In this document: positions 8,322 through 15,541 of the stretch, one piece after another
Numbering within the stretch: the first letter of the stretch is position 1
How the letters are laid out: each line of letters opens with the position of its first letter
Origin: Pararhodobacter sp.
Lineage (GTDB): Bacteria; Pseudomonadota; Alphaproteobacteria; Rhodobacterales; Rhodobacteraceae
Assembly (NCBI GenBank): GCA_020832805.1
Contig: JAFIED010000199.1
Span: forward strand, 1-38,931
Length of the DNA: 38,931 bases
Direction of reading: 5' to 3'
The notes under the pieces: model-generated
Seen by the model: the letters and a program-made list of their open reading frames with translations, nothing else
The model's database searches: none
Told to the model about the DNA's origin: nothing
Translations under genes and position numbers: made by a program

Positions 8322-8364
8322 AATATGAGATATTCGTTGTTTGATAGGTAACCTCTATTATCAA
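8322..8364. promoter_or_regulatory. Divergent promoter/operator region of fdsG and the pseudouridine synthase
   Basis: An AT-rich island in otherwise GC-rich DNA. It holds a perfect 13-base dyad AATAT-GAG-ATATT (8322-8334) and, 25 bases on centre to centre, a TTGATA (8341-8346) / TATCAA (8359-8364) inverted repeat with AGGT-A-ACCT nested inside (8346-8354). Such paired dyads are typical regulator sites, and the low melting composition suits two back-to-back promoters. Which regulator binds is not known. Confidence 0.55.
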
Positions 8365-8405
8365 GACAGGCTTGCTCCGCGCCATGGCAGGGCGTAGGCA
8401 AGGGC

Positions 8406-9128
8406 ATGGCAGCGCGCAAAGACATGACCGGCAAAAGGGACGAACGCGCACGCGTCGTCTTGCTGAACAAACCCTATGGCATGCTGTCGCAATTCACCGA
8501 CCGATCGACCGATGGCAGCCGCCTCACCCTCTCGGCAGTACTCGACCTGCCGGGCGTCTATCCCGCCGGACGGCTGGACCGGGACAGCGAGGGCTTGCTG
8601 GTCCTGACCGGCGATGGGGCGCTGCAGGCGCGCATCACCGATCCCGCCTGCAAGTTGCCGAAAACCTATCTCGTGCAGGTCGAGGGGTTGCCGGACGCAA
8701 CGGCACTGGACCGCCTCCGCGCCGGTATCATGCTGAACGATGGGGCCACATTGCCTGCGGGGGTTCGGCGCATAGACCCGCCCACTCTCTGGCTGCGTGA
8801 CCCCCCGGTGCGCTTTCGAAGGAACGTGCCCGATTGCTGGATGGAAATCACCATCACCGAAGGCCGCAACCGCCAGGTGCGTCGCATGACCGCCGCCATT
8901 GGCCATCCGACCCTGCGCCTGGTGCGCTGGCGGATAGGGGACTGGACGCTGGACGCGCTGCAACCAGGAGAATGGCGACTGGCCGAGGTTCCCGACACGC
9001 TGAAGTTGAGCGAAACGCGGCAACGCGGCTTGGCCCATCAGCCCCGCAGCGGGGCCAGAAGGCGCGGCAAGGGTGCCACAGCCCGACAAAAGACCAACGC
9101 GATCGGGCCGCCACCACGCCAACGGTAG
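8406..9128 (+). CDS. RluE/RsuA-family rRNA pseudouridine synthase
   Basis: A 240-residue pseudouridine synthase. The catalytic motif [17 protein letters not shown] (about 55-71) holds the nucleophilic Asp58. NKPYG near residue 21 and the [10 protein letters not shown] segment are the other family hallmarks. There is no N-terminal S4 RNA-binding domain, as in RluE, which modifies 23S rRNA; RsuA and RluB usually carry S4. The C-terminal 35 residues are basic and low in complexity, perhaps an RNA-binding tail. An alternative ATG lies six codons in. Transcribed divergently from fds; its end converges on the corrinoid gene across a palindromic repeat. Confidence 0.88.
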   Translation: MAARKDMTGKRDERARVVLLNKPYGMLSQFTDRSTDGSRLTLSAVLDLPGVYPAGRLDRDSEGLLVLTGDGALQARITDPACKLPKTYLVQVEGLPDATALDRLRAGIMLNDGATLPAGVRRIDPPTLWLRDPPVRFRRNVPDCWMEITITEGRNRQVRRMTAAIGHPTLRLVRWRIGDWTLDALQPGEWRLAEVPDTLKLSETRQRGLAHQPRSGARRRGKGATARQKTNAIGPPPRQR

Positions 9129-9190
9129 CGCGGGCCCGGAGGCGGCCCGGCCCTGCCGTTGCAGACTTCGCGCAAGGCTGCGGCCCTGCC

Positions 9191-9268
9191 TGCCCGGCCC
9201 GAGGCCGGGCACAAGTGCCTTGAGAAAGGCACTTGCAAGGCTTTTGCTTCAAAAGCCTTGCAAGTGCC
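9191..9268. repeat. Composite palindromic repeat, copy 2, between convergent genes
   Basis: Three hairpins in series. First TGCCCGGCC/GGCCGGGCA (9191-9211, loop CGA). Then CAAGTGCCTT-type arms (9212-9235). Then a perfect 19-bp stem with arms 9228-9246 and 9250-9268 around a CTT loop, which re-uses the 3' arm of the second hairpin. The element thus can switch between alternative pairings. Its middle part has the two-part layout and CAAAAGCCTT core of the repeat at 6183-6230. Lying between convergent stops, it probably also serves as a two-way transcript end. Confidence 0.85.
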
Positions 9269-9270
9269 GT

Positions 9271-9969
9271 TCAGGCGGTCATCTGGTTGTGCCGGCGCGC
9301 AACGAATTGCTTGGCCGTTTCCACAGCAACGGCAGCATCGCGGCAATAGGCATCTGCGCCGATCGCGCGGCCGAATTCCTCGTTCAGCGGCGCGCCGCCC
9401 ACCAGCACGATGTAGTCGTCACGGATGCCCTGCGCGACCATCGTGTCGATCACCACCTTCATGTAAGGCATCGTTGTTGTCAGCAGTGCAGACATGCCCA
9501 GAATGTCAGGCTGTTCGGCTTCCAGCGCGTCCAGGTATTTCTCAACCGCATTGTTGATCCCCAGATCGATCACCTCGAAGCCCGCGCCCTCCATCATCAT
9601 GGCCACGAGATTCTTGCCGATGTCGTGGATATCGCCCTTGACCGTACCGATCACCATCTTGCCCATCCGCGGCGCACCCGTTTCCACCAGCAGGGGCTTC
9701 AGGATCGCCATGCCGCCCTTCATTGCATTGGCGGCCAACAGCACCTCGGGCACGAACAGGATCCCGTCGCGAAAGTCATGGCCGACGATGGTCATGCCCG
9801 CCACCAGCGCCTTGGTAAGAATGTCATAGGGGGTCCAGCCGCGCTCAAGCAGGATCGCGACCGCCTCTTCGATCTCTTCCCGCATCCCGTCATAAAGATC
9901 GTCCATCATCTGCTGGACAAGCGCTTCGTCATCGAGTTCGGACAGGATGATTTCGTCTTCGTCGGCCAT
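9271..9969 (-). CDS. Free-standing B12-binding corrinoid protein (methyltransferase module)
   Basis: A 232-residue protein of the MtbC/MtaC/MetH-cap type: an N-terminal helical cap (about 12-100) followed by a Rossmann-like cobalamin domain. The base-off/His-on motif is DIHDIGK (113-119) with His115 as the lower cobalt ligand; the GMSALLTTT (158-166) and VGGAPL (190-195) loops that hold the nucleotide tail are present. It carries a methyl group between partner methyltransferases. No partner methyltransferase gene adjoins it. In Rhodobacterales such solitary proteins have been linked to split methionine synthase, which is my favoured role; a methylamine or betaine demethylase system is the alternative. 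AGGGA lies nine bases before the ATG; longer upstream starts are not supported. Confidence 0.88.
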   Translation of the reverse strand: MADEDEIILSELDDEALVQQMMDDLYDGMREEIEEAVAILLERGWTPYDILTKALVAGMTIVGHDFRDGILFVPEVLLAANAMKGGMAILKPLLVETGAPRMGKMVIGTVKGDIHDIGKNLVAMMMEGAGFEVIDLGINNAVEKYLDALEAEQPDILGMSALLTTTMPYMKVVIDTMVAQGIRDDYIVLVGGAPLNEEFGRAIGADAYCRDAAVAVETAKQFVARRHNQMTA

Positions 9970-10125
9970 GGTGCCATTCCCTGAAAAAGGTTCTGCCCGC
10001 GTGGATGGGCCATCTGTGCAGGCCGCACTGTTCCCTTTCCGACATGCACCGGATGAAAGGCGACAGCGGGCCTTTGCGCATGTCGCCGGATTGACAAATG
10101 TTCCCCTCTCGTTCACGCTTTGCCC
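9970..10125. promoter_or_regulatory. Divergent intergenic region, corrinoid gene / radical SAM gene
   Basis: This 156-base spacer holds a 7-bp inverted repeat GGCGACA (10059-10065) / TGTCGCC (10081-10087) and a TTGACA (10091-10096) reading toward the radical SAM gene, without a convincing -10 hexamer. The leader of the corrinoid gene is over 100 bases long, so a structured RNA is possible, but I see no B12-box or other known riboswitch core. Confidence 0.35.
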
Positions 10126-11295
10126 ATGTCGCCGATCCGCCCCTCTCGCCCGCTGCCGCTCCCTGACCCGCATCGCCGGGCACCGGGGCGTGGCACCATC
10201 GCCCAACCCGCCCCGCGCCATGACCGCCTGACACACGAATGGGCTGCCGACGGCTGGGAACTGCCCGAGGACACGCGCAGCATCAGGCGCGAGGTCAGCA
10301 TCGAGCGCCCACGCAGCGCCATCAGCTGGAACCGCTCGCCCGATCTGGGCTTCGACAGGGCGCTGAACCCCTATCGCGGGTGTGAACATGGGTGCATCTA
10401 TTGCTATGCGCGCCCCAGCCATGCGTATCTTGGCCTCTCGCCCGGGCTGGACTTTGAAACCCGTCTGCTGGCCCGCCCGGATGCGCCGGCAGTCCTGGCC
10501 CGCGACCTGGGGCGCCGCGGGTATCGTGTGGCGCCGCTGGCGCTGGGGTCCAACACCGACCCGTGGCAGCCTATCGAGGCGCAGCATGGCATCACGCGCG
10601 CCGTTCTGACGGTGTTGCGTGACTGGCACCACCCGGTGACGATCACCACCCGAGGCACCTTGATTGAACGCGATATCGATCTGCTGGCCGAGATGGCGGC
10701 AACGGGTCTGGCCGAGGTTGGCATCTCCATCACCACGCTGGATGCCGCGCTGGCACGCCGGATGGAGCCACGCGCGCCCGCCCCGGCGCGACGGCTTCAG
10801 ACCATTGCCGCGCTGCGCAAGGCGGGCATTCCGGTGCGGCTGATGCTGGCGCCCGTCATCCCCGGCCTGACCGATCATGAAATAGAACGGGTGATGCAGG
10901 CGGCGCGCGAGGCCGGTGCGCAGGCCGCATGGTGGAGCCTGTTGCGCCTGCCGCTGGAGGTGGCACCCCTGTTTCAGGACTGGCTGGCGCAGCATCTGCC
11001 CGAGCGTGCCGAGCGGGTCATGCGTGCCGTGCGCGCCACCCGCGGCGGCGCCGCGAACGACGCGCATTATGGCACGCGTTTCCGGGGCCGGGGGGCAGAG
11101 GCAGCGCTGATCGCCCAACGGGTGGCCCTGGCCCGGCGCCGCCTTGGTTTCGTCGACAGGCTGCCGGCGCTGGATTGCACGGCATTTCGCCCGCCACCGG
11201 GGTATTTGCGCGACACGCCAGCGCTACCCGGCGCGACATCGGCACGCGCAGCACGGGCAAAAAGGCCAGACGACCGGCAGTTGACCCTTTTCTGA
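10126..11295 (+). CDS. PA0069-family radical SAM protein (SplB-like)
   Basis: A 389-residue radical SAM enzyme. The 4Fe-4S motif is CEHGCIYC (Cys86, 90, 93), preceded by NPYRG as in the SplB-like/PA0069 group. The barrel follows with LGSNTDPWQPIE, VTITTRG and SITT strands, then a basic C-terminus ending in LTLF. The family is widespread in proteobacteria; its reaction is not established as far as I know, although spore photoproduct lyase is a distant relative. The first ATG in frame (10126) is used; no clear ribosome site precedes it, and the first 60 residues are Pro/Arg-rich and poorly conserved. It is divergent from the corrinoid gene. Confidence 0.85.
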   Translation: MSPIRPSRPLPLPDPHRRAPGRGTIAQPAPRHDRLTHEWAADGWELPEDTRSIRREVSIERPRSAISWNRSPDLGFDRALNPYRGCEHGCIYCYARPSHAYLGLSPGLDFETRLLARPDAPAVLARDLGRRGYRVAPLALGSNTDPWQPIEAQHGITRAVLTVLRDWHHPVTITTRGTLIERDIDLLAEMAATGLAEVGISITTLDAALARRMEPRAPAPARRLQTIAALRKAGIPVRLMLAPVIPGLTDHEIERVMQAAREAGAQAAWWSLLRLPLEVAPLFQDWLAQHLPERAERVMRAVRATRGGAANDAHYGTRFRGRGAEAALIAQRVALARRRLGFVDRLPALDCTAFRPPPGYLRDTPALPGATSARAARAKRPDDRQLTLF

Positions 11296-11339
11296 TCCAA
11301 CGCGCGCGCTGCCTGGCCGAACAGGGCCCCGGAACAGGA

Positions 11340-11372
11340 AAACCCGCAGGCCGGACCACGGCATGCGGGTTT
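11340..11372 (+). terminator. Hairpin downstream of the radical SAM gene
   Basis: A 9-bp stem AAACCCGCA (11340-11348) / TGCGGGTTT (11364-11372) with a 15-base loop lies 45 bases past the radical SAM stop. The T-run is short (the TTT is inside the stem), so this is a moderate terminator candidate. A second stem GCTTCGG/CCGAAGC (11409-11431) lies just past the lipoprotein stop on the other strand. The two genes converge here. Confidence 0.5.
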
Positions 11373-11440
11373 CAGGGATCGCCGGATTTCTTATGGGCGC
11401 GCCGCGCAGCTTCGGCCGCACGCCCCGAAGCGCCGTCGCC

Positions 11441-11713
11441 TCAGCAGCGCCGCACGCGATAGTTGCCCCGGCCATCGGCAAAGGCACATTCATTCGTCGC
11501 CGTGTTGCGCGCAACCAGAGCACCCGCAGCCGCGCCGCCCAGGGCACCGACAATCGTCCAGTTCGGATTGGCCCGCAGGGCATCGGCCGCTATCAGGCCT
11601 GCCGCCGCACCGGCAAGACCGCCGACGACAGCGCGCTCGTTCGGCGACATGTTGTTGCAGGCCGACAGGCCCAATGTGGCGGCAAAAACGGCAGCAATTC
11701 CAACTCGCATCAT
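11441..11713 (-). CDS. Small glycine-zipper lipoprotein
   Basis: A 90-residue predicted lipoprotein. A signal peptide (1-18) ends in the lipobox LSAC, with Cys19 as the lipidation site. Two glycine-zipper helices follow (about 30-41 and 57-68: GGLAGAAAGL and GALGGAAAGAL), a pattern of outer-membrane-associated small proteins such as the OsmB/SlyB/17-kDa antigen group. The C-terminus carries two cysteines (Cys76 and Cys90) that could form a disulfide in the periplasm. AAAGGGA sits just before the tandem ATG ATG start; the first ATG is used. It is a single gene with 192 bases between it and scpB. The exact role is unknown. Confidence 0.8.
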   Translation of the reverse strand: MMRVGIAAVFAATLGLSACNNMSPNERAVVGGLAGAAAGLIAADALRANPNWTIVGALGGAAAGALVARNTATNECAFADGRGNYRVRRC

Positions 11714-11877
11714 GATTGTCCCTTTCCTGTTCACAACGCAGGCCTGACAGGCGCCAGACAGCAACCCAGGCCCCTGCGCCCGTCAACCTATCCGTAGTGA
11801 AACCCGCAACACCCGGCAACGGTTCCATGACGAATGCGCAATAACGTGATTTCTTTCGGCAAAATTCCGCCGTACCG

Positions 11878-11897
11878 ATGGCCCCTGCGCGGGCCAT
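11878..11897 (-). terminator. Hairpin just after scpB
   Basis: A 7-bp stem ATGGCCC / GGGCCAT with a 6-base loop lies eight bases beyond the scpB stop. On the minus strand an AATTTT follows about ten bases later instead of directly, so termination is likely but the form is not classic. Confidence 0.45.
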
Positions 11898-11905
11898 GCC
11901 GCTGA

Positions 11906-12592
11906 TCAGTCTTCGAACAGCTCGCTTTGCCCGGGGGGTGTGCTGTCGTCAGGGTCGTCATCGGGCGCGCCACCCGGCCGGGGGCGGTTGTCCAGCAAGC
12001 CCGCCTCGCGCAACTCTTTCAGACCGGGCAGGTCGCGCGCGCTTTCCAGCCCGAAGTGATCCAGAAAGGCGTCGGTCACCACAAAGGTCACGGGGCGGCC
12101 GGGCGTCATGCGCCGCCGGCCCAGCCGTATCCATTCCAGTTCCAGCAACTGGTCCAGCGTGCCGCGCGATACGGCCACGCCGCGTATCTCTTCGATCTCG
12201 GCGCGGGTGACCGGCTGGTGATAGGCCACGATCGCCAGGGTTTCGATCGCCGCACGGCTGAGGCGGCGCATCTCTACCTGTTCGGCATGCATCAGCCAGG
12301 CCAGATCGGGCGCGGTGCGAAAGGCCCAGGCATCGCCCACCCGCACCAGCGTCACCCCCCGCCCGGCATAGCGGTGGCGCAGATGCACCAGCGCCTCGGC
12401 CGGGTCACACCCCTGGGGCAGCCGGCGGGCAAGTTCGGCCATGCCGACAGGCTGCGCGCTGGCGAACAGGATCGCCTCGATCATGCGTTCCTGTTCGGCC
12501 ATCGGCGGAATGGGGAACAGACCCGGCGCCGGCGCCGCGGGCCCGGCTGGCTGGCTGGCTGGCGGCGTGTCGCTGTCTGGCAGATCGCTCAT
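11906..12592 (-). CDS. scpB: ScpB, segregation and condensation protein B
   Basis: A 228-residue ScpB family protein with two winged-helix domains. The segments RMIEAILFASAQPV, LSRAAIETLAIVAYHQPVTRAEIEEIRGV and LDHFGLESARDLPGLKEL are typical. ScpB dimers bind ScpA and, with SMC, form the condensin complex that compacts and segregates the chromosome. The N-terminal 30 residues are Pro/Ala-rich and the C-terminal 25 acidic, as often in Rhodobacterales. The start overlaps the scpA stop (ATGA). In many relatives tatABC follows scpB; here a terminator-like hairpin and a lipoprotein gene follow instead. Confidence 0.95.
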   Translation of the reverse strand: MSDLPDSDTPPASQPAGPAAPAPGLFPIPPMAEQERMIEAILFASAQPVGMAELARRLPQGCDPAEALVHLRHRYAGRGVTLVRVGDAWAFRTAPDLAWLMHAEQVEMRRLSRAAIETLAIVAYHQPVTRAEIEEIRGVAVSRGTLDQLLELEWIRLGRRRMTPGRPVTFVVTDAFLDHFGLESARDLPGLKELREAGLLDNRPRPGGAPDDDPDDSTPPGQSELFED

Positions 12593-13422
12593 GCCGAGCC
12601 TTTCCGGTCACGCGGGCGCAGGCTGACCGGCGCAAAGGGGTCGGACTGGCGCAGCTCAAGCTGGCCCTGCTTGGCCAGTTCCAGCGAGGCCGCAAAGGTC
12701 GACGCCAGCGCCGAACGGCGCCGCGGCCCCGGCACGCGCCACCCCGGCGGCAGGCATTGCGCCAGCTCTGCCCAACCCACCTGCGCGCCGATCAGGCTGC
12801 GCAGCCGGTCCAGCGCCTGTTCCAGAGAGAAGACATCGGTGCGGTCAAAGGCATAGGGGCGAAACTCGTCGCGCGTGCGCAGCCGGGCATAGGCCTGCAT
12901 CAGGTCCAGCAGCGAGGCCGAATAGCGCATGTGCCGGCTGACCGTTACCAGTTCCGGCGCCCCGCGGGCATGAAAATCGCGGCCCAGCCTGTCGCGCGCC
13001 ATCAGCCTGGCGGCGGACTCGCGCATGGCCTCCAGCCGTTCCAGCTGAAACGCCAGATGCGCGGCCATATCCTCGGCCGAGGGGCCATCATCGGCCGGGT
13101 CCGGTGGCAACAGCAAGCGCGATTTCAGATAGGCCAGCCAGGCCGCCATCACCAGGTAATCCGCCGCCAGTTCGATACGCAGGGCGCGCGCCGCCTCGAC
13201 GAAATGCAGATACTGTTCGGCCAGTTGCAGAATGGGAATGCGCCGCAGATCGACCTTTTGGCGGCGCGCCAGGGTCAGCAGCAGGTCAAGCGGCCCCTCG
13301 AACCCGTCAACATCGACGATCAGCGCCTCCTCTGCCAGCCGCTGCGCCGGGTCTGGCGGGGCGAGCCGGCTGGCCGAAGCGGGCGCCCCGGCGGGATTGT
13401 CCTGCATCTGTTCTGCCGTCAT
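12589..13422 (-). CDS. scpA: ScpA, segregation and condensation protein A (kleisin)
   Basis: A 277-residue kleisin. The N-terminal SMC-binding part contains the hallmark VDGFEGPLDLLLTLARRQKVDL (the stretch from about residue 37), then YLVMAAWLAYLKSRLLLP. The C-terminal winged helix is near 200-265. ScpA bridges the SMC heads and binds ScpB. The ATG at 13422 is seven bases after the nagZ stop; open sequence further upstream overlaps nagZ and encodes an Arg/Trp-rich stretch unlike ScpA, so it is excluded. Part of the conserved argS-SPOR-nagZ-scpA-scpB run. Confidence 0.94.
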   Translation of the reverse strand: MTAEQMQDNPAGAPASASRLAPPDPAQRLAEEALIVDVDGFEGPLDLLLTLARRQKVDLRRIPILQLAEQYLHFVEAARALRIELAADYLVMAAWLAYLKSRLLLPPDPADDGPSAEDMAAHLAFQLERLEAMRESAARLMARDRLGRDFHARGAPELVTVSRHMRYSASLLDLMQAYARLRTRDEFRPYAFDRTDVFSLEQALDRLRSLIGAQVGWAELAQCLPPGWRVPGPRRRSALASTFAASLELAKQGQLELRQSDPFAPVSLRPRDRKGSA

Positions 13423-13429
13423 CGCCGGG

Positions 13430-14416
13430 TCAGGCCCCTGCTGTGCCAGTAAGCCTTTCAAACTCGGCCCAGGCACCGGCAAAGTCAATCGGTTCGGGGG
13501 GACGACGGGCGGCCAGCGCGGCCTGTGCCCTGCGCAAGGCCGCCTCTGCCAGCGGCGGCACGGCCTGCGCCACCGCCTCCATCTCGGCCAGATCACCGGA
13601 ACAGTGCAGCACGATATCGCACCCCGCCCGCAGCGCCTGCGCCGCACGGCTGTCCATGGCGCCACCAAGGGCGTTCATGCAGATGTCATCGGTCATCAGC
13701 AGCCCGTCAAAGCCCAGCGCCTGGCGCAAATGGGTCAGCACCACGGGCGACAGGGTGGCGGGGCGGTCGGGGTCCAGCGCCTCGAACACCACATGCGCGC
13801 TCATGCCCAGCGGCAGATCGGCCAGCGCCCGCACCGGCAGAAAGTCGCGCGCGCTCAACTCATCCAGCGACGCGCGCACCCGTGGCAACGCATGATGGCT
13901 GTCGGCATCGCCGGCCCCGTGACCGGGCAGGTGCTTGATGACCGGCAGCACCCCGCCCGCCAGCAACCCCTCGGCCGCTACCCGGCCAGCTGCCGCCACC
14001 GCCACCGCATCGCCGGGCCAGATGCGCCGCGCCAGAAACGGATGGGTCTGCGGCACCGCCACATCGATCACGGGGGCGCAATTGCCATCGATCCCGCAGG
14101 CGCGCAGCTCTGCCGCCATCAGCCTGTGGCGCAACCCGATCGCCGCGAGGCCGCCGTGCTGGACCGCCGCATCGGGCCAGGCATGCGCCAGCGGCGGGCG
14201 CAGTCGCTGCACGCTGCCCCCCTCCTGATCGACAAACACCGGGGCATCATGGCCTGCCGCCTGCCGCAGTTCGGCACACAGGCGGCGCACCTGGTCGGCA
14301 TCGGCCACATTGCGGCTGAACAGGATGAACCCCCAGGGCCGCACCCGGGCAAAAAAGGCACGCTCGGCGGGCGCCAACGTGGTGCCGGCACAGCCAAGGA
14401 TGGCCGCCGCCGTCAC
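13430..14416 (-). CDS. nagZ: NagZ, beta-N-acetylhexosaminidase (GH3)
   Basis: A 328-residue family-3 glycosidase of the single-domain NagZ type. Visible motifs are the substrate loop KHLPGHG (161-167) with the His of the DADSHH segment (about 170-175) acting in the His/Asp general acid dyad, and MTDDICM (241-247) holding the nucleophilic Asp. NagZ removes N-acetylglucosamine from anhydro-muropeptides in cytosolic cell-wall recycling and can influence AmpC induction. It lies 54 bases after the SPOR-domain gene, so cell-wall functions cluster here. Complete, with no signal peptide, as expected. Confidence 0.93.
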   Translation of the reverse strand: MTAAAILGCAGTTLAPAERAFFARVRPWGFILFSRNVADADQVRRLCAELRQAAGHDAPVFVDQEGGSVQRLRPPLAHAWPDAAVQHGGLAAIGLRHRLMAAELRACGIDGNCAPVIDVAVPQTHPFLARRIWPGDAVAVAAAGRVAAEGLLAGGVLPVIKHLPGHGAGDADSHHALPRVRASLDELSARDFLPVRALADLPLGMSAHVVFEALDPDRPATLSPVVLTHLRQALGFDGLLMTDDICMNALGGAMDSRAAQALRAGCDIVLHCSGDLAEMEAVAQAVPPLAEAALRRAQAALAARRPPEPIDFAGAWAEFERLTGTAGA

Positions 14417-14470
14417 CGCTCTGCGCCCGGCTGCAACACCAGGCGTTCCGCACCCCCGGGCATGGCCATG

Positions 14471-15424
14471 TCAGCGCACCAGAACCGGCACGCAATCGAC
14501 CCGTTCGTGCTGGAACACCGCACAGAAACGCCGCGCCTCCGGCTCGTCGCTGAAGCCATGCGCGCGCAACCGATAGAAGGTGCTGCCCCCTGCCGCCGCC
14601 TCCTCGATGATCCGGCCACGCCCTTCAAGCTGGGCCGGGAACCGCTCTTGCAGGGCATCCCAGCGCGCACGCGCGGTCGGCTCGTCGTCATAGGCGCCAA
14701 ACTGCACCAGGCGCGTGCCCGGCACCAGCGATGCCGGGTCGATCTCGGTCACGCTCGAGGTTGCAATCCGGGTAGCGATGTCTTGCAGCACCGCCTCTGC
14801 CGTGGTGTCCGCACCCCCCGACAGCGCCGCGGTTCTGACCACACCGTCACCCGACGCGGCAACAGCGGGGCGCGCACGCAGCCCCCCCGGCCGCCGAGGT
14901 GGCACCGGAGAGCGTGTCGGAATGACCGCAGGCAACCGGCCCGCCCCCTCGGCGGCGGCATCAGGCGCGGCCTCGGGTTCGGTACCAGCCGTGGCCTGCA
15001 GAGAGGGTTCGGGCACGGACCGAACGGCGGCCAGCAACGCAGCCTGCGGATCAGACGGATCGCCCAGTCGCACGGCCATGCGGTCTTCGGGGGCCAGTTC
15101 CACCGGAGGCGGGGCCAGCACAACGGCATCCGATGCCGGCGCCGCCTGGCCCTGCGCCGCCACGACGTTCACCGCCAGCCCCTGATGGGCCGTCCGCCGC
15201 CCGCCGGGGTCATCCGGCGACACGCGCATCGGCCCCTCCAGCGCCTGGATCACCGGCACACCGGAAACATCCCGCACCATCAGCCTGTAGCTCCACAGGC
15301 TGACCCCGACCACCAGTGCCACCGAAAGCGCCGCGCCTGTCCAGTTCATTACCGCTGCCGTCCGCAGGGGCAGCGCGCTGCCCTGCATGCCGGCATGATA
15401 TGCCTCGTCATGCATCTGTGCCAT
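14471..15424 (-). CDS. SPOR-domain, single-pass membrane protein
   Basis: A 317-residue protein with a cytoplasmic N-terminus, one membrane helix (about 29-47), a long Pro/Ala/Glu-rich periplasmic linker (50-230), and a C-terminal SPOR domain (about 233-317; begins GTRLVQFGAYDDEPTARARW). SPOR domains bind septal peptidoglycan lacking stem peptides, so the protein probably localises to division sites. Two cysteines in the SPOR domain (RRFCAVF and RVDCVPV) may pair. It lies between argS and nagZ, a placement shared by Rhodobacterales. It does not match FtsN closely enough for that name. Confidence 0.88.
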   Translation of the reverse strand: MAQMHDEAYHAGMQGSALPLRTAAVMNWTGAALSVALVVGVSLWSYRLMVRDVSGVPVIQALEGPMRVSPDDPGGRRTAHQGLAVNVVAAQGQAAPASDAVVLAPPPVELAPEDRMAVRLGDPSDPQAALLAAVRSVPEPSLQATAGTEPEAAPDAAAEGAGRLPAVIPTRSPVPPRRPGGLRARPAVAASGDGVVRTAALSGGADTTAEAVLQDIATRIATSSVTEIDPASLVPGTRLVQFGAYDDEPTARARWDALQERFPAQLEGRGRIIEEAAAGGSTFYRLRAHGFSDEPEARRFCAVFQHERVDCVPVLVR

Positions 15425-15541
15425 GCTCGCCTCTTGTGCCGACCGGGTTGTCCCCGGCTCAGCCTATTGCTTATGGTTCGCTGCGCGGGGCCCTTGCTGC
15501 CTGTCGGCCCCTGGCAATATCGTTGCGCAAGCGGCCGCGTT

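Noticed and set aside
9970-10125. Possible cobalamin or SAM/SAH riboswitch before the corrinoid gene
   Set aside because: The leader is long and has a 7-bp stem, but I could not find a B12-box or the conserved cores of SAM-II or SAH riboswitches. A covariance-model search would decide.
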